From positions 1-6,082 of the forward strand of contig JAUYGA010000129.1 of NCBI GenBank assembly GCA_030690755.1: 6,082 nt of DNA. The letters are read 5' to 3'. Made by a program: the position numbers and the translations under genes. Positions 4,246-6,082 of this stretch are shown piece by piece. Position 1 is the stretch's first letter, and each line of letters starts with the position of its first letter. The notes under the pieces are model-generated. The model did not search any database and was not told where the DNA came from. It saw nothing but the letters and a program-made list of their open reading frames with translations. The stretch is from Nanobdellota archaeon. Its GTDB lineage: Archaea; Nanobdellota; Nanobdellia; Woesearchaeales; JAUYGA01.

Positions 4246-5520
4246 TTGTTTAGGAATAATGTTCTGTTTAAGAATAATAGGTCTGGCAAAATCAGTAAAT
4301 ATGTTATAATTCTAGCGGTTATTGTTTTGGTTATTGTTGTGGTTATTTTCTTTTATGCTATGTATCTGGAAAAGAAAGCATACCGGCCGCCTGTTGAGAC
4401 AACACATAGCAATGATGCAGATATTGCTGATGCTGGTGCCAATGCAGTTACTGGTGTTATGATTGGTAAGACTGCAGGAACTTCTGAGAAAAATTCTTCA
4501 GCATCTGTGTCTGCAATTGTTCCTGAAAATAAACAAAACGCCAGTCAGGTCCCTAATAGGATTCCCAGCGAAAGTTTACAGGTTCCAACAGAGAATACTG
4601 GTGGTTCAATAAACCAAGAACTTGAATTGTATTTTTGTCCTAAAGAAAATTGCGAGCAGGTATTCATAAGCAAGATTCAGAAAGCAACCAAGGCAAGATG
4701 CGCTCTTTATGATCTTGATTCAAAAGGTCTTATTGCAGCATTTAAGGCAATGCAGGACAAGGGTCAATTGACATTGCTTCTTGAGAAAGATAACATGAAA
4801 GACGCAAAAGAGGCAAAGCTTGTTTTTTCTTCTGACAAGAATTCAAATCTTATGCATCACAAATTTTGTGTTTTGGATGACCAGTTTATTATAACAGGCA
4901 GCACAAATCCGACAAACAATGATTTCAACAAAAATAACAATAATATGTTCATAATAGAATCAAAGACCTTGGCAGCCAATTATGACAAGGAATTGGATTA
5001 TCTGTTTGAGTCAGCTTATAGCAAAGAGAGAACTCAGACAACAGAAGTCGTCATCAATGGGAACACTTACAGGAACTATTTTTGCCCAAGAGACAGTTGC
5101 AGGGAGCATGTTCTTGCAGAGCTTAAATATGCGCAGGAAAGCATTCATTTCATGACTTTTTCTTTCACAGACAATTCCATCGGTGATCTTATTGTCCAGA
5201 AGCATAATGCCGGCCTTAATGTTTCAGGGGTCATGGAAAGAAAGCAGATTGATGACTGGTCTGAGTATAGGAAGCTTAAGCGGAATGGCGTCAATGTTCT
5301 TATCGATGGTAATAAGTATAATCTTCATGACAAGGTGTTTATCATAGATGGAAAAACAGTGATTACTGGGTCTTACAATCCGACAGATAGTGGAACAAAA
5401 AGGAATAATGAAAATATACTTGTGATAAATAATGCTGCAGTAGCCAAAAGGTTTATTTCAGAGTTCAATTATATTTATGATGAAGCAACAAGGATGAACA
5501 TCAGTTTGACCGATGATTGA
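4246..5520 (+). CDS. Membrane-anchored phospholipase D-like protein with two HKD lobes
   Basis: With the TTG start the protein has 424 residues. A basic N-terminus precedes a membrane helix at about 18-38, then a low-complexity linker to about 123, then two similar lobes. Each lobe opens with a cysteine motif, FCPKENC (130-136) and FCPRDSC (279-285), and ends with an HKD motif. HKD1 is His204, Lys206, Asp211, then GSTN at 218-221. HKD2 is His361, Lys363, Asp368, then GSYN at 375-378. Two HKD motifs form one active site in the PLD superfamily, which cleaves phosphodiesters in lipids or nucleic acids through a phosphohistidine. After GSxN, lobe 2 keeps the usual NxE, but lobe 1 has Asn in place of Glu. 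The anchor suggests the catalytic part faces outward, where the CX4C pairs could form disulfides. Substrate is open: lipid, DNA or another phosphodiester. Non-specific nuclease and phospholipase relatives share these motifs. Confidence 0.93.
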   Translation: MFRNNVLFKNNRSGKISKYVIILAVIVLVIVVVIFFYAMYLEKKAYRPPVETTHSNDADIADAGANAVTGVMIGKTAGTSEKNSSASVSAIVPENKQNASQVPNRIPSESLQVPTENTGGSINQELELYFCPKENCEQVFISKIQKATKARCALYDLDSKGLIAAFKAMQDKGQLTLLLEKDNMKDAKEAKLVFSSDKNSNLMHHKFCVLDDQFIITGSTNPTNNDFNKNNNNMFIIESKTLAANYDKELDYLFESAYSKERTQTTEVVINGNTYRNYFCPRDSCREHVLAELKYAQESIHFMTFSFTDNSIGDLIVQKHNAGLNVSGVMERKQIDDWSEYRKLKRNGVNVLIDGNKYNLHDKVFIIDGKTVITGSYNPTDSGTKRNNENILVINNAAVAKRFISEFNYIYDEATRMNISLTDD

Positions 5521-5572
5521 CGTGCCGCTTTATTTATCAATTAAAAATAAAAATCTAAAATTTTTCAAAAAG

Positions 5573-5580
5573 TTTATATT
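5573..5580 (+). promoter_or_regulatory. TATA box of a leaderless AMMECR1 transcript
   Basis: TTTATATT is preceded by the purine-rich CAAAAAG (5566-5572), a BRE-like stretch. The predicted transcription start is near 5602, practically at the ATG at 5604, and no Shine-Dalgarno is present. T5 at 5561-5565, just upstream, may end the PLD transcript. Confidence 0.65.
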
Positions 5581-5603
5581 CTATCTCTTCTTCTATTTCG
5601 CTT

Positions 5604-6082
5604 ATGGTTACTAAAAAAGAAGGTGAAGAGTTAATTAAGCTGGCCAGAAAAGTCATAGAATCTAGGTTGGATGGGCTTGATTTTGACGAGATGCATCTCG
5701 GAAAGGTTTCTCATCTCAATAAGAACCAGGGTGTTTTTGTGACCATCAAGATAAATGGCGAACTTCGCGGTTGTATTGGTTACCCCTTGCCTGTTTTTCC
5801 TCTTTATGAGGCAGTCATGCGTTCATCTGATGCAGCAGCTTTTAATGATCCAAGATTTCCTCCGCTTTCTAAGAAGGAATATGGCAAGATAAAACTCGAG
5901 CTTTCTGTCATGACAAATCCAAAAAAGATTTCTGTTGTCAAATTAGAAGATTATAAGAAAAAAGTCAAGGTTGGGCAGGATGGTCTGATAGTTTCTTTTC
6001 ACGGTTATTCTGGTTTATTATTGCCTCAGGTTGCGACAGAATATGGTTGGGATGCAGAGGATTTTTTGGGCCAAACATGCGT
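5604..6082 (+). CDS. AMMECR1-domain protein, 3' end cut off by the window
   Basis: The first 159 residues of an AMMECR1-family protein are present; family members usually have about 200, so some 40 are missing beyond the edge. The signature LRGCIG lies at 54-59, followed by the conserved helix EAVMRSSDAAAFNDPRFPPL (69-88), ELSVMTNPKKI (99-109) for a core strand, GLIV at 127-130, and LPQVATEYGW (140-149) with FLGQTC at the edge. The family occurs in archaea, bacteria and eukaryotes; archaeal structures are known but the biochemical function is not settled, and the invariant LRGCIG suggests an active or ligand site. In archaea and some bacteria it is often linked to MEMO-type proteins and radical SAM enzymes, none of which is visible here. 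The transcript appears leaderless. The family assignment is secure. Confidence 0.97.
   Translation, partial: MVTKKEGEELIKLARKVIESRLDGLDFDEMHLGKVSHLNKNQGVFVTIKINGELRGCIGYPLPVFPLYEAVMRSSDAAAFNDPRFPPLSKKEYGKIKLELSVMTNPKKISVVKLEDYKKKVKVGQDGLIVSFHGYSGLLLPQVATEYGWDAEDFLGQTC

Overview
The window looks archaeal, most likely a small AT-rich genome of the DPANN type, although lineage cannot be fixed from 6 kb. The support is archaeal TATA boxes about 25 nt upstream of starts, one apparently leaderless gene, Shine-Dalgarno sequences of the GAGGTGAT/AGGTGAT type that match the tail of archaeal 16S rRNA, T-tract termination sites, an AMMECR1-family gene, and a Lon-type (S16) serine protease domain that is membrane-anchored and has no ATPase.

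Layout from left to right. Positions 1-218 hold no convincing gene, but contain a strong interrupted inverted repeat (27-126), a TATA box and a 12-bp tandem duplication next to the first start. Positions 219-2084 (+) encode the exported S16-type protease with one membrane helix at each end. It converges on a two-gene minus-strand operon (2778 to 2105): a small winged-helix protein, probably the antitoxin/repressor, overlapping by 4 bp a RelE/ParE-like toxin. The operon promoter carries two matching dyads over the TATA box and predicted transcription start. Next comes an unrecognised minus-strand gene of 88 aa (3262 to 2996). A gene-poor stretch of about 550 bp (3263-3809) follows. It holds a 55/57-bp element present twice, a perfect dyad beside a TATA box, a T8 tract and a leader-like region. 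The right part is plus strand: a 118-aa protein with one hydrophobic segment (3813-4169), a membrane-anchored protein with two phospholipase-D lobes (4246-5520) and the first 159 residues of an AMMECR1 protein (5604 to the edge).

How the genes may relate: the S16 protein and the PLD protein are both predicted to be anchored in the membrane with catalytic domains outside, so part of the window concerns the cell envelope. The toxin-antitoxin operon and the repeat-bearing spacer look like an accessory insertion between these housekeeping-like genes. The parts most worth a second look are the duplicated spacer element, the operator pair of the toxin-antitoxin operon, the 27-126 inverted repeat and the anchored S16 protease.
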